The translations under genes were made by a program, and so were the position numbers. 64,000 nucleotides of DNA from Actinomycetota bacterium (GTDB taxonomy: Bacteria; Actinomycetota; Acidimicrobiia; Acidimicrobiales; Ilumatobacteraceae): positions 1-64,000 of the forward strand of contig JAQCJO010000001.1 in the NCBI GenBank assembly GCA_027592925.1, in the 5' to 3' direction. Under the pieces are notes generated by a model. The model had not been told where the DNA came from and searched no databases. It was given only the letters and a program-made list of their open reading frames with translations. Below, piece by piece: positions 1-7,921 of the stretch; positions within the stretch are counted from its first letter, which is position 1; each line of letters starts with the position of its first letter.

Positions 1-803
1 TCTTCGAAGTCTCCGCGATAGCGACTGCCTGCAACAAGTGCACCGAGGTCGAGTGTGTAGAGCTGCTTGCCAGTGAGTGTCTCTGGCACATCGTTGCGCA
101 CAATCTTTTGTGCAAGGCCTTCAACGATTGCGGTCTTGCCAACACCTGGCTCGCCGATGAGCACAGGATTATTTTTGGTACGGCGCGACAAAATCTGCAT
201 CACGCGCTCCATTTCTTTTTGCCGACCAATAACAGGATCGAGTTTGTTGTCGCGCGCAAGTTGCGTCAGGTTGCGACCAAACTGATCAAGAATCTGGCTG
301 CCACCTTTTTCTTGTGACTCTTCTTTTGCACCAGCAGGTTGGCCTTCGCCTTTGCCAGCAGGGCCCTGATAACCCGACAACAATTGGATGACTTGCTGAC
401 GAACTCGGCTCAAGTCGGCACCCAGCTTGACGAGTACTTGTGCAGCAACGCCTTCGCCTTCTCGAATGAGGCCGAGCAAGATGTGCTCAGTGCCGATGTA
501 GTTGTGACCCAACTGCAATGCTTCGCGCAATGACAACTCGAGCACCTTCTTAGCGCGGGGTGTAAATGGGATGTGACCAGATGGCGACGAGCCACCTTGG
601 CCGATGATCTCTTCGACTTGTGCTCGCACTGCTTCGAGTGAAATGTTGAGCGACTCGAGAGCCTTGGCTGCGACGCCTTCGCCTTCGTGGATGAGTCCGA
701 GCAAAATGTGTTCGGTGCCGATGTACGAATGATTGAGCAGGCGGGCTTCTTCTTGAGCCAGCACTACGACCCTGCGGGCCCTGTCGGTAAAGCGTTCGAA
801 CAC
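1..803 (-). CDS. clpC: ATP-dependent Clp protease ATP-binding subunit ClpC (N-terminal part, cut by window edge)
   Basis: Hsp100 AAA+ unfoldase that delivers proteins to ClpP in the cytoplasm. About 267 codons are present; the gene continues off the left edge. Read on the complement from a GTG at 803-801 it opens [10 protein letters not shown], the usual ClpC start, then has two Clp-N repeats, each with the signature [11 protein letters not shown], a Gly/Glu/Gln-rich linker, and the start of the first AAA domain with Walker A GEPGVGKT (around bases 133-155). A purine-rich AAAAGGCGG lies upstream of the GTG. It is divergent from the polyprenyl synthase, with about 140 bases between the starts. 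ClpB is excluded by the N-domain sequence and linker. Confidence 0.95.
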   Translation of the reverse strand, partial: MFERFTDRARRVVVLAQEEARLLNHSYIGTEHILLGLIHEGEGVAAKALESLNISLEAVRAQVEEIIGQGGSSPSGHIPFTPRAKKVLELSLREALQLGHNYIGTEHILLGLIREGEGVAAQVLVKLGADLSRVRQQVIQLLSGYQGPAGKGEGQPAGAKEESQEKGGSQILDQFGRNLTQLARDNKLDPVIGRQKEMERVMQILSRRTKNNPVLIGEPGVGKTAIVEGLAQKIVRNDVPETLTGKQLYTLDLGALVAGSRYRGDFE

Positions 804-941
804 TGAATAGACCGCCTTTTCACGTCTAGATGAAACTGGTGAACTTGTGTTGAAGTGTATCTGCGAAGTGTGCTCTCGTCATGCTGTGACAGTGGGCGCC
901 ACGTTCGCCATTTCACAAGCGACCCTGTGTAGCCTTGTGGC

Positions 942-1925
942 ATGGCACTTGCCTCGCCCCTTCTCGCCCTGCCCACCATGGATGGCGACCGCGAACGAGT
1001 AGAGGCAGCATTGCTCGCCGCGGTGCGCACCAGAGATGCATATTTGACCGAACTTGCGTCACACTTGATCGTTGCAGGTGGAAAACGGCTGCGACCGGTG
1101 ATGACCATTGCTGCAGCACAAGTGGGTGGCAGTGCCACTGTGCCAGACGAGGTAATTCAAGGCGCAATTGCGTGCGAACTCGTGCATCTTGGGTCGCTGT
1201 ACCACGACGATGTGATGGATGAGTCGATAATGCGCAGAGGTGTTGACACCGTGAATGCCAAGTGGGGCAACCTACAAGCGATTGTTGCCGGAGACTTTTT
1301 GTTGGCACGCGCATCTGGCATCGCTGCATCACTAGGCAACGAAATTGCTGGATTGTTGGCCCGCACGATTGCCGAGTTGTGTGAGGGTCAGATCGAAGAA
1401 CTGCAACACACGTACTCGGTAGCACGCACAGTGCCATCGTATCTCGTCAGTATCGAGGGTAAAACCGCTTCGTTGTTTGCAACATCGGCTCGCATTGGTG
1501 CACTCGTGGCTGGTCACGATGCAACTGTTGTTGATGCGCTCACAAACTACGGCACGTCTTTCGGGATGGTGTTCCAAATAGTTGATGACATTTTGGATGT
1601 GATCGCTACGGATGCCGAACTTGGTAAGCGTGCTGGACACGACATGGAAGAAGGCGTATACACGTTGCCAGTTTTGTTGACACTTGCGCAACAATCGAGC
1701 GACACCGATGAACTTCGCAGTTTTCTTGGCAAGCCGCTGTCGCAAACTGAACGTGAGCGGGCACTAACTATCGTGCGCACACATTCGGGTATTCAGAGTG
1801 CTATCGAGAGTGCAAAAAACTATGTGCACATGGCAGAAGCAGAATGCAATCTCATGCCACAAGGTGTGGTCACTGACGCTATGCGAGCAGCACCAGCCGC
1901 GCTGCTCGCATCAATTATTCGCTAA
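942..1925 (+). CDS. polyprenyl (heptaprenyl/octaprenyl-type) diphosphate synthase
   Basis: All-trans polyprenyl diphosphate synthase, which extends farnesyl or geranylgeranyl diphosphate with isopentenyl diphosphate, most likely for the menaquinone side chain. The 327-residue length fits the family. The substrate motif GGKRLRP (residues ~47-53), the first Asp-rich motif in YHDDVMDE (~residues 88-95) and the second in QIVDDILDV (~residues 209-217) are all intact, so it should be active. The start at ATG 942 leaves a short Ala/Leu-rich leader; Met13 (base 978) is an alternative. Product chain length cannot be read from sequence. It ends inside the convergent oxidoreductase gene (15-base overlap). 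Confidence 0.9.
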   Translation: MALASPLLALPTMDGDRERVEAALLAAVRTRDAYLTELASHLIVAGGKRLRPVMTIAAAQVGGSATVPDEVIQGAIACELVHLGSLYHDDVMDESIMRRGVDTVNAKWGNLQAIVAGDFLLARASGIAASLGNEIAGLLARTIAELCEGQIEELQHTYSVARTVPSYLVSIEGKTASLFATSARIGALVAGHDATVVDALTNYGTSFGMVFQIVDDILDVIATDAELGKRAGHDMEEGVYTLPVLLTLAQQSSDTDELRSFLGKPLSQTERERALTIVRTHSGIQSAIESAKNYVHMAEAECNLMPQGVVTDAMRAAPAALLASIIR

Positions 1926-2858
1926 ATAATTCGCTGCCGCTAATCCAGATAGCGCCGCACCTTCAAGCTTTGGTCCGCCAAATGCATCACCTGCAAGCAC
2001 AATCATGTCGTTGGTCCAGTAACGCTCGGGCCAAATAGTGAGTGGTGTTGCTAAGCGCCATTTTTTTATCTGACTAGTAATTACAGTTGCATCACCAATC
2101 CACGGACCAGCACGCTCGAGTAACAGGCGTTGCACATCGTCGGTGCTGGTGTCCCAATGTTCAAGACTGAACTGCGGGTTTGCATGCAAAGTCAGTGCGG
2201 TGGCGGACGAGATGCCCTTGATTGCGTTATCGGCAATAAATGAAAATGTTTCATCGGGGTTTTGCAATCCGCCTGGGTTGGCAACCGCAGATGATTGATT
2301 GAGAACTGCGAGCAAGCAGATAGTGCGGTCGTATTCGGTGCGCAGCATTGACTCGGGCAATTCGATGCCGGCCGTGACCAGCAGTGCATATGCCTGCGGT
2401 AAGGGGCACGTCACGATGATGGCATCGGCATCAAGCACAGAACCGTCATCGATTTTAAGTTGCCACTTGCTTGTTGCGCCAGGTGCAATCGAGAATGCAA
2501 GCGTGTTGCATCGCACATCCAGCCCTTGCGCAAGATGTTTGGCAATATCGGTCATGCCACGCACGCCGCGGTACCGCGGGAAACCATCGTTGTTTTGAAT
2601 AGTGGTGTCGAAACCTCGGCACCACTCGGTGACTACACCTGATGCAATCCACTCTGAAACATGTGATTCAAAAAGAGAATCTCGTACGGTAAAAAACTGG
2701 GCGCCATGATCGAGTGTTGCGTCGTCGATTCTCCTGGTTGCTAAACGACCGCCAGGCGAACGACCTTTGTCGACAACGACCACATCGTGACCATGCTTAA
2801 CAAGTGATTGCGCGGCCATAAGCCCGGCAATTCCTGCTCCAATGACTACAACGCGCAT
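1911..2858 (-). CDS. FAD/NAD(P)-dependent oxidoreductase, amine-oxidase/renalase-like
   Basis: Rossmann-type flavoprotein of 315 residues. The N-terminus has the dinucleotide fold GAGIAGL (residues ~7-13) followed by an acidic strand end (VVVVDKG) and the PGGRLATRR segment typical of the renalase/amine-oxidase group. The C-terminus carries the second FAD contact, VLAGDAFGGPKLEGAALSG. The substrate is unknown. The family includes renalase-like NAD(P)H-anomer oxidases and flavin amine oxidases, and nothing here chooses between them. It is the last gene of a minus-strand run and overlaps the convergent polyprenyl synthase by 15 bases, so both genes presumably use the same short intergenic space to terminate. 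Confidence 0.8.
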   Translation of the reverse strand: MRVVVIGAGIAGLMAAQSLVKHGHDVVVVDKGRSPGGRLATRRIDDATLDHGAQFFTVRDSLFESHVSEWIASGVVTEWCRGFDTTIQNNDGFPRYRGVRGMTDIAKHLAQGLDVRCNTLAFSIAPGATSKWQLKIDDGSVLDADAIIVTCPLPQAYALLVTAGIELPESMLRTEYDRTICLLAVLNQSSAVANPGGLQNPDETFSFIADNAIKGISSATALTLHANPQFSLEHWDTSTDDVQRLLLERAGPWIGDATVITSQIKKWRLATPLTIWPERYWTNDMIVLAGDAFGGPKLEGAALSGLAAANYLANN

Positions 2859-2876
2859 GACAGTGCGGTGCAGTCT

Positions 2877-3386
2877 TTAACGAAGTTCGTGAACCCGCAA
2901 GATCAATTCGCGTGATTCAGTATCCAACTGTCGGCCGCCAATGCGCTCGGTGAGAATGATGGCTTGGGATGTGTCGTCAACAAGACCCGACCACCTGATG
3001 TATCCGCCCATGAGGCCAACAAGTTTGTCACTCACTTCTTCGCAGTGAACGATGATCTTCGTGCCGCCATCAATCAATTCGCGAATGTCGTTGTAAAACA
3101 CACGCAGCCAGGGGTCCATTTCGTCACTATTCACCAATGGCCTGTGTCGATAAGTGAGGTTGAGCTCGTCGTAGTTATGCAAGTTGTGCGGTGCGCCGAT
3201 GATTGAGATGACGCAGCCAAAATCGTTTTCGCGCAACCAGATGATCTCTTCTTGGCGGCGAACCCGACGGTGATTGACGCCGTATCCACCAGGCCGTTCG
3301 CAGATAGCAACCTTGTCTTTAATGATCCACGTGAGATTGCGCGGGGTGATTCCGAGCGCCCACTTTCCTCGTAACTTTGGGGGCAT
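2877..3386 (-). CDS. dual-specificity-phosphatase-fold protein with degenerate P-loop (putative pseudophosphatase)
   Basis: 169-residue soluble protein of unknown function. The overall pattern (WLRENDFGCVISIIG, then TKIIVHCEEVSDKLVGLMGG) looks like a tyrosine/dual-specificity phosphatase: a beta strand ending in HC followed by a loop and helix. The normal signature HCxxxxxR(S/T) is not met. The His-Cys is present, but the loop reads EEVSDK, with Lys in place of the phosphate-binding Arg and no Gly. This suggests a phosphate-binding or pseudo-enzyme role, or an unrelated fold with a chance HC. It sits 18 bases downstream of the oxidoreductase start region on the same strand, so the two may be co-transcribed. 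Confidence 0.6.
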   Translation of the reverse strand: MPPKLRGKWALGITPRNLTWIIKDKVAICERPGGYGVNHRRVRRQEEIIWLRENDFGCVISIIGAPHNLHNYDELNLTYRHRPLVNSDEMDPWLRVFYNDIRELIDGGTKIIVHCEEVSDKLVGLMGGYIRWSGLVDDTSQAIILTERIGGRQLDTESRELILRVHELR

Positions 3387-3465
3387 TTGCTAACTCCGAC
3401 TCTGGCGCATGTGCGCGATATTCAACATCACCGCGAGACGATACACCATTGAAAATGGGTGATGT

Positions 3466-4359
3466 TTAGAAAAGAGCAATAATTTTGAGGCGTTGTTGGC
3501 TGCGTTTCACCTGACGGCCACCACCGATATCGCATCCTGGCGTTTCTCCTCGTGCCACGCAGAGCACTCGTTCGACGGTTGCCAAGTCTGGTGGGTATGG
3601 GTGAGCGAGCCACATGCGAAGTGCGCGGCGGGCGAGTGCCTGGGGTGCTGCTGCTATTGCTTTGGCATCGGTTGGGTCGAGCGCGCTCGCGAGTTCGTCC
3701 AACAATGCGTCATCGTCGCGCACAAGTTCGGCTTGCCGACTAATGACCGACACCACATCTCGTTGCGAGATTGACTGCAACAGCGGCAACACTTCGTGCC
3801 TAATGCGGTTGCGTTGAAACCGGTCGTCGTCATTGCTCGGGTCGTGAAACACTGAGATGCCAAGTGCCTCGCACAATGCAATTGTGTCGCTGCGACGCAA
3901 TTGCAGGATCGGATGTGACGGGCCACTTTGCATGCCCGACATTCCACGCATGCCCGCACCGCGCAACAAGTTGACGAGTACAGTTTCTGCTTGGTCGTCG
4001 GCGGTGTGACCTGTCGCTACATCTGTGGGTAACACTGCAAAGCGTGCTTCGCGCGCTCGCGCTTCCAAGTTGCTGCCTCCTTCAACCACCACAGTGCGCG
4101 ATTCAAACTTTGCACCAAGTGCGATTGCGATGTCACGCACAATCTGTGCTTCGTTCGCAGACCCATCGCGAAGTCCGTGATCCACATGCCATGCGGTCAC
4201 ATCGGTGCTGTGCACTGCTGCCAACACGAGCAGTGCTACCGAATCAGCACCACCAGATACTGCACAATGAATGCTGAAGTTGCTAGGCGCAAAGGTGCAC
4301 TTGGTCAGCAATTCGGCGACGAGCGGATGAGTGCGAAAATCCTTCAGTGCTGCAGGCAT
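3466..4359 (-). CDS. tilS: tRNA(Ile)-lysidine synthase TilS
   Basis: Converts C34 of the CAU-anticodon tRNA-Ile to lysidine, using ATP and lysine. The N-type ATP pyrophosphatase P-loop SGGADS is followed by WHVDHGLR, the ATGHTADDQAETVLVNLLRG block and RNRIRHEVLPLL, all diagnostic of TilS. The longest frame opens at 4440, but that would overlap the small membrane gene upstream by about 70 bases and add a tail unlike TilS. ATG 4359 leaves about 30 residues before the P-loop, as usual, and lies 13 bases after the upstream stop. At 297 residues it is the short, actinobacterial form with a reduced C-terminal domain. Confidence 0.9.
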   Translation of the reverse strand: MPAALKDFRTHPLVAELLTKCTFAPSNFSIHCAVSGGADSVALLVLAAVHSTDVTAWHVDHGLRDGSANEAQIVRDIAIALGAKFESRTVVVEGGSNLEARAREARFAVLPTDVATGHTADDQAETVLVNLLRGAGMRGMSGMQSGPSHPILQLRRSDTIALCEALGISVFHDPSNDDDRFQRNRIRHEVLPLLQSISQRDVVSVISRQAELVRDDDALLDELASALDPTDAKAIAAAPQALARRALRMWLAHPYPPDLATVERVLCVARGETPGCDIGGGRQVKRSQQRLKIIALF

Positions 4360-4372
4360 CTGCCCGACCGCT

Positions 4373-4519
4373 CTACTTTTGAGCGTTGCGTTGGCGACGG
4401 TTTGGGTATTTGAGCGCTGAAACCTTGGTGACATAGCCAACGATGACGTTGACGGTTGCCCCTACGCCTGCGATTAAAAGAACCAAGCCCAACCAAAAGT
4501 GCCATACGACTGCGATCAT
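4373..4519 (-). CDS. small single-pass membrane protein
   Basis: About 48 residues: a hydrophobic segment WHFWLGLVLLIAGVGATVNV followed by a basic tail (KYPNRRQRNAQ). Function unknown. Small proteins opening with a WH-x-W-rich membrane helix and ending in YP-Arg residues are, from memory, common beside tilS/hpt in Acidimicrobiia-like genomes. The start is chosen at ATG 4519 because the hydrophobic part begins at once; ATG 4555 would add 12 residues. It is directly upstream of tilS in the same direction and divergent from hutH. Confidence 0.6.
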   Translation of the reverse strand: MIAVVWHFWLGLVLLIAGVGATVNVIVGYVTKVSALKYPNRRQRNAQK

Positions 4520-4598
4520 GCTGTCAATCGTAGCCAAGTGATCCGACCTCACCATTGTTCGTTCTACGGTAGATTTCTATGCGTCCAAGGGGGCTCAA

Positions 4599-6107
4599 GT
4601 GGCTGAAGTCGTAATCAATGAGCGGGGTATGACAATGGCAGATGTACTTGCCATTGCCCGCGATGGCGCGACTGTTCGCTTGAGCGATAGTGCACTTGCA
4701 GCCATGGCTGCATCGCGTAGTCACATTGACGCACTTGTTGCATCGTCGACCCCGGTGTATGGGGTATCAACGGGTTTCGGTGCGCTTGCAAATAAATATG
4801 TTTCGGTTGATCAACGCGCGCAATTGCAACGGTCATTAATACGTTCGCATGCCGCAGGCGTCGGCGCACCAGTTGAGCGCGAGGTGGTGCGTGCTCTCAT
4901 CACGCTGCGACTCAAGACGCTTGCATCCGGTCGCACAGGTGTACGGCCGGTGATTGCCCAAACAATGGCTGCATTATTGAATGCCGGTATCACTCCAGTC
5001 GTGCGCGAGTTTGGTTCGCTTGGGTGCAGTGGTGACTTGGCACCGCTTGCACATTGTGCACTCGTATTAATGGGTGAGGGCGAGGCTGTTGGATCTGATG
5101 GTGCGCAGCGACCTGTGCCAGAGTTGCTCAAGGCAGCCGGCATCACAGCAATTGAGTTGCAAGAAAAAGAAGGTCTTGCACTGATCAATGGCACAGACGG
5201 CATGCTCGGCATGTTGATCATGGCTATTGCCGACATGGAAGTGATCTGCGATTCGATTGACGTGATTGCATCCATGAGCGTTGAGGCATTACTCGGCACT
5301 GATGCAGTTTTTGAGCCTGAGTTGCACGAGCCTCTTCGCCCGCACCCAGGGCAAGCGCTCAGTGCCGCAAACATGTTGAATGCGTTAAAGGATTCACCAA
5401 TAGTTGCCTCACACGTCCTAAACGACGACCAGGTACAAGATGCATATTCATTGCGCTGTGCGCCACAAGTAACAGGCGCAGTGCGAGACACGATCACGCA
5501 TGCGACGCTTGTTGCAACGCGCGAACTTGCATCGACGATTGACAACCCTGTGGTGTTGCCCGATGGCAGAGTGAGCTCAAACGGCAACTTTCATGGTGCA
5601 CCGGTTGCTTATGTCCTCGACTTTTTGGCAATTGTGCTTGCTGACTTGGGTTCGATGTCGGAGCGCCGCACAGACCGCATGCTCGATAAGGCACGATCAA
5701 ACGGTCTGCCGCCATTTTTGGCAGACGACCCAGGTGTTGACTCTGGTCTCATGATTGCGCAATACACACAGGCTGCGTTGGTGTCGGAAAACAAGCGCAA
5801 CGCCGTGCCAGCAAGCGCAGACTCGATTCCGAGTTCAGCAATGCAAGAAGATCATGTTTCGATGGGTTGGAATGCTGCGCGCAAACTGCGATTGTCGGTG
5901 CTCAATATGCAGCGCATCGCGGCCATCGAGTTGCTTACTGCAGCGCGTGCGCTTGATTTACGCGCGCCACTCCAGCCTTCAAAAATTACGGGTGCAGTGC
6001 GGGACCGTTTACGTAAAACAGTTGCAGGCCCAGGTCCTGACCGCTTTTTATCGCCCGAGCTCGAAGCCGCTGTGCACTTCGTGCAACAAGGCAGTGTTAT
6101 CGGCTAA
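4599..6107 (+). CDS. hutH: histidine ammonia-lyase
   Basis: Deaminates L-histidine to trans-urocanate, the first step of histidine breakdown. At 502 residues it is full length. The MIO prosthetic group is built from the tripeptide in GSLGCSGDLAPLAH; here it is Cys143-Ser144-Gly145 rather than Ala-Ser-Gly, a form I recall from other actinobacterial HutH proteins. Other family marks are YGVSTGFG near residue 54, QDAYSLRCAPQV and SSAMQEDHVSMG. The start is GTG 4599, preceded by a strong AAGGGGG five bases upstream. No other hut gene (hutU, hutI) is adjacent, so it may act alone or with distant partners. Confidence 0.95.
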   Translation: MAEVVINERGMTMADVLAIARDGATVRLSDSALAAMAASRSHIDALVASSTPVYGVSTGFGALANKYVSVDQRAQLQRSLIRSHAAGVGAPVEREVVRALITLRLKTLASGRTGVRPVIAQTMAALLNAGITPVVREFGSLGCSGDLAPLAHCALVLMGEGEAVGSDGAQRPVPELLKAAGITAIELQEKEGLALINGTDGMLGMLIMAIADMEVICDSIDVIASMSVEALLGTDAVFEPELHEPLRPHPGQALSAANMLNALKDSPIVASHVLNDDQVQDAYSLRCAPQVTGAVRDTITHATLVATRELASTIDNPVVLPDGRVSSNGNFHGAPVAYVLDFLAIVLADLGSMSERRTDRMLDKARSNGLPPFLADDPGVDSGLMIAQYTQAALVSENKRNAVPASADSIPSSAMQEDHVSMGWNAARKLRLSVLNMQRIAAIELLTAARALDLRAPLQPSKITGAVRDRLRKTVAGPGPDRFLSPELEAAVHFVQQGSVIG

Positions 6108-6112
6108 CCGGG

Positions 6113-6187
6113 TGGAGCCCAAGATGAGAATCGAACTCACGACCTACGCATTACGAGTGCGTTGCTCTACCCCTGAGCTACCTGGGC
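6113..6187 (-). tRNA. tRNA-Thr (anticodon CGT)
   Basis: Read on the complement it folds as a cloverleaf. The acceptor is GCCCAGG with CTTGGGC, the anticodon stem is ACGCA/TGCGT around the loop CTCGTAA (anticodon CGT, reading ACG), and the T arm has loop TTCGATT. CCA is encoded (bases 6113-6115) after discriminator U. It lies in the short gap between hutH and holB. Confidence 0.95.
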
Positions 6188-6209
6188 GGGTATTTAGCTA
6201 TTAAGTGGT

Positions 6210-7307
6210 TCAGTTTACTGGCGCAACTTGTGGCATTGGCATGAGCGAAGGACATTGCAAAAAGAGTGCTTGCAGTACTAAGGCTTCATTGACATTGAGT
6301 CCGAGTGCACCCATTGCTTTGTGGATTCGTTCGATTGCTTGAATGTAGACATCAGAATTTGACGGAGTGGGTTGCGTGACGATGAGTGTGTGATACACGC
6401 CAGCAATAGTTGCAAGACCACTTCGTAATTCATCGGTCTTGAACTTGCGCAATTGGCGCTTGTGGCGATCTTGCAATGCCTTGCGTCCACTTCCGCGCTC
6501 ACCTGTGAGAGCGACACGCTCTTCGAGGGTGGACAATTCATCTACTTGAGATTTCAGTAACGGTGCTGCTGCTTCATCAATGTGTTCGAACAACTCGTCA
6601 ACAAGCGCAGCAACCTGCGCACCAGTGCCATCGAGGCGAGGTGGTATCGATGCAAAAGCCTCTTGGCGTTTGACCAAAAACTTGTCGGTGGCAAGGTGGC
6701 GAGCCCGACCGAGATTGCCCGATGCTGCGCGAGATACCGAGGCGGCAAGATCGGGCTTTATGCCCTCGGAAATTAGTGCAGCCGCAATTTGTGCGTCGTC
6801 GGGACGCACAAAGTTAACAACGACACAACGCGAATTGATGGTTGCAAGTGCTGGCACAAGTTGGTCGGCTAGCAGAATAAAAATCATTCTCTCTGGTGGC
6901 TCTTCGATCGTCTTCAGCAAGCGAACAGCAGCCGAGTCACGCATGAGGTGTAACTCGTGAATGATCACAATCTTGACTTTGCTTTCGGTGGGTGTTGTTG
7001 ATGACAGACTCACAATGTTGTCGGCCTCGTCTTTGTCGACCGCAGCACCCTCACGCAACACCTCATTCACGTCGGAGTAAGCACCACGCGCAATGAGTTT
7101 TGCTTCACGAGTTGTCGCGTCATCTGAACCCGTGATGAGCACAGTAGAAAACGCGCGCGCAGCCTCTTCTTTACCGCAGCCCTCTGGACCAACAAACAAA
7201 TAGGCGTGTATTGACTTGGCTGCAAGATGTTGCAATTGCTGCACTGCATGTGACTGGCCAACGACCGTCTGCCAAACACTTACTGTGGCAGTTGATGCTG
7301 CACTCAT
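6210..7307 (-). CDS. holB: DNA polymerase III subunit delta' (clamp-loader)
   Basis: AAA+ clamp-loader subunit that helps load the beta sliding clamp. The N-terminal domain has VVGQSHAVQQL and a degenerate Walker A, GPEGCGKEEAA, lacking the usual Ser/Thr, as expected for the non-hydrolysing delta' subunit. Further on come SSTTPTESKVKIVIIHE (Walker-B-like) and LLKTIEEPPERMIFILLAD (sensor region). The start is ATG 7307, which overlaps the tmk stop as ATGA; the upstream in-frame Met (7334) would lie inside tmk. It is the third gene of a topA-tmk-holB operon. Confidence 0.93.
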   Translation of the reverse strand: MSAASTATVSVWQTVVGQSHAVQQLQHLAAKSIHAYLFVGPEGCGKEEAARAFSTVLITGSDDATTREAKLIARGAYSDVNEVLREGAAVDKDEADNIVSLSSTTPTESKVKIVIIHELHLMRDSAAVRLLKTIEEPPERMIFILLADQLVPALATINSRCVVVNFVRPDDAQIAAALISEGIKPDLAASVSRAASGNLGRARHLATDKFLVKRQEAFASIPPRLDGTGAQVAALVDELFEHIDEAAAPLLKSQVDELSTLEERVALTGERGSGRKALQDRHKRQLRKFKTDELRSGLATIAGVYHTLIVTQPTPSNSDVYIQAIERIHKAMGALGLNVNEALVLQALFLQCPSLMPMPQVAPVN

Positions 7308-7921
7308 GACAATGTGATCTGAAGTCGTTCGCAAACCTGAGTGAGAATGGTGGCAGCGAGTTCGTCTTTTGGCGGCGTGCCATCAACGATGAGCCAACGA
7401 TTTGGGTCGGCTGCCGCCATGGTGTGAAAGCCAGTGAAAATGCGCTTGAAAAACGCACGGTCTTCGCGCTCAAAGCGATCAAGCTCACGCTTCTTCAAGC
7501 GCTCGAGCAATTGCTCGAGAGGCACATCAATGAACACCACTAAGTCTGGCCAGTTGCCTGCGATCGCCCAGTTGTTGAAACGATTCAGTTCATCAATATC
7601 GAGCATGCGTCCGTAACCCTGATAGGCGAGTGAAGAAAATGCACTGCGATCACTGACCACATGTTTGCCGGCACGCAGCGTTGGCAACACAAGTTCGTCT
7701 AAATGCTGCGCACGATCAGCCGCCATCATGAGCGCTTCGGCGCGTGGCGAGAGCATGGTGTTGGATGCATCCAACATTGCTGTGCGAAGCGACGCACCAA
7801 TTTCAGTGCCGCCAGGCTCGCGAGTTGCAACACCACCAAGTGCATCGGCGAGCCGAGTCACGTGCGTTGATTTGCCGCAGCCCTCAAGGCCTTCAAAGGC
7901 GATGTAGCGGCCGGTCGTCAT
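7304..7921 (-). CDS. tmk: thymidylate kinase
   Basis: Phosphorylates dTMP to dTDP for DNA synthesis. 205 residues. P-loop FEGLEGCGKSTH (residues ~9-20), the dTMP-binding REPGGTEIG, the DRSAFSSLAYQGYGR block and a lid region rich in Arg/Glu (LKKRELDRFEREDRAFF) are all present. It overlaps topA upstream and holB downstream by ATGA, so the three are translationally coupled. DNA replication and topology genes are thus made together. Confidence 0.96.
   Translation of the reverse strand: MTTGRYIAFEGLEGCGKSTHVTRLADALGGVATREPGGTEIGASLRTAMLDASNTMLSPRAEALMMAADRAQHLDELVLPTLRAGKHVVSDRSAFSSLAYQGYGRMLDIDELNRFNNWAIAGNWPDLVVFIDVPLEQLLERLKKRELDRFEREDRAFFKRIFTGFHTMAAADPNRWLIVDGTPPKDELAATILTQVCERLQITLS

Noticed and set aside
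3420-3465. Imperfect hairpin after tilS as terminator
   Set aside because: The stem has a bulge and no proper U-run on the minus strand.
4360-4440. 27 extra N-terminal residues on TilS
   Set aside because: They lie inside the small membrane-protein gene and are not TilS-like.
5025-5033. HutH with Cys instead of Ala in the MIO tripeptide as a sign of lost activity
   Set aside because: Cys-Ser-Gly is, as I recall, common in actinobacterial HutH and still allows ring formation.
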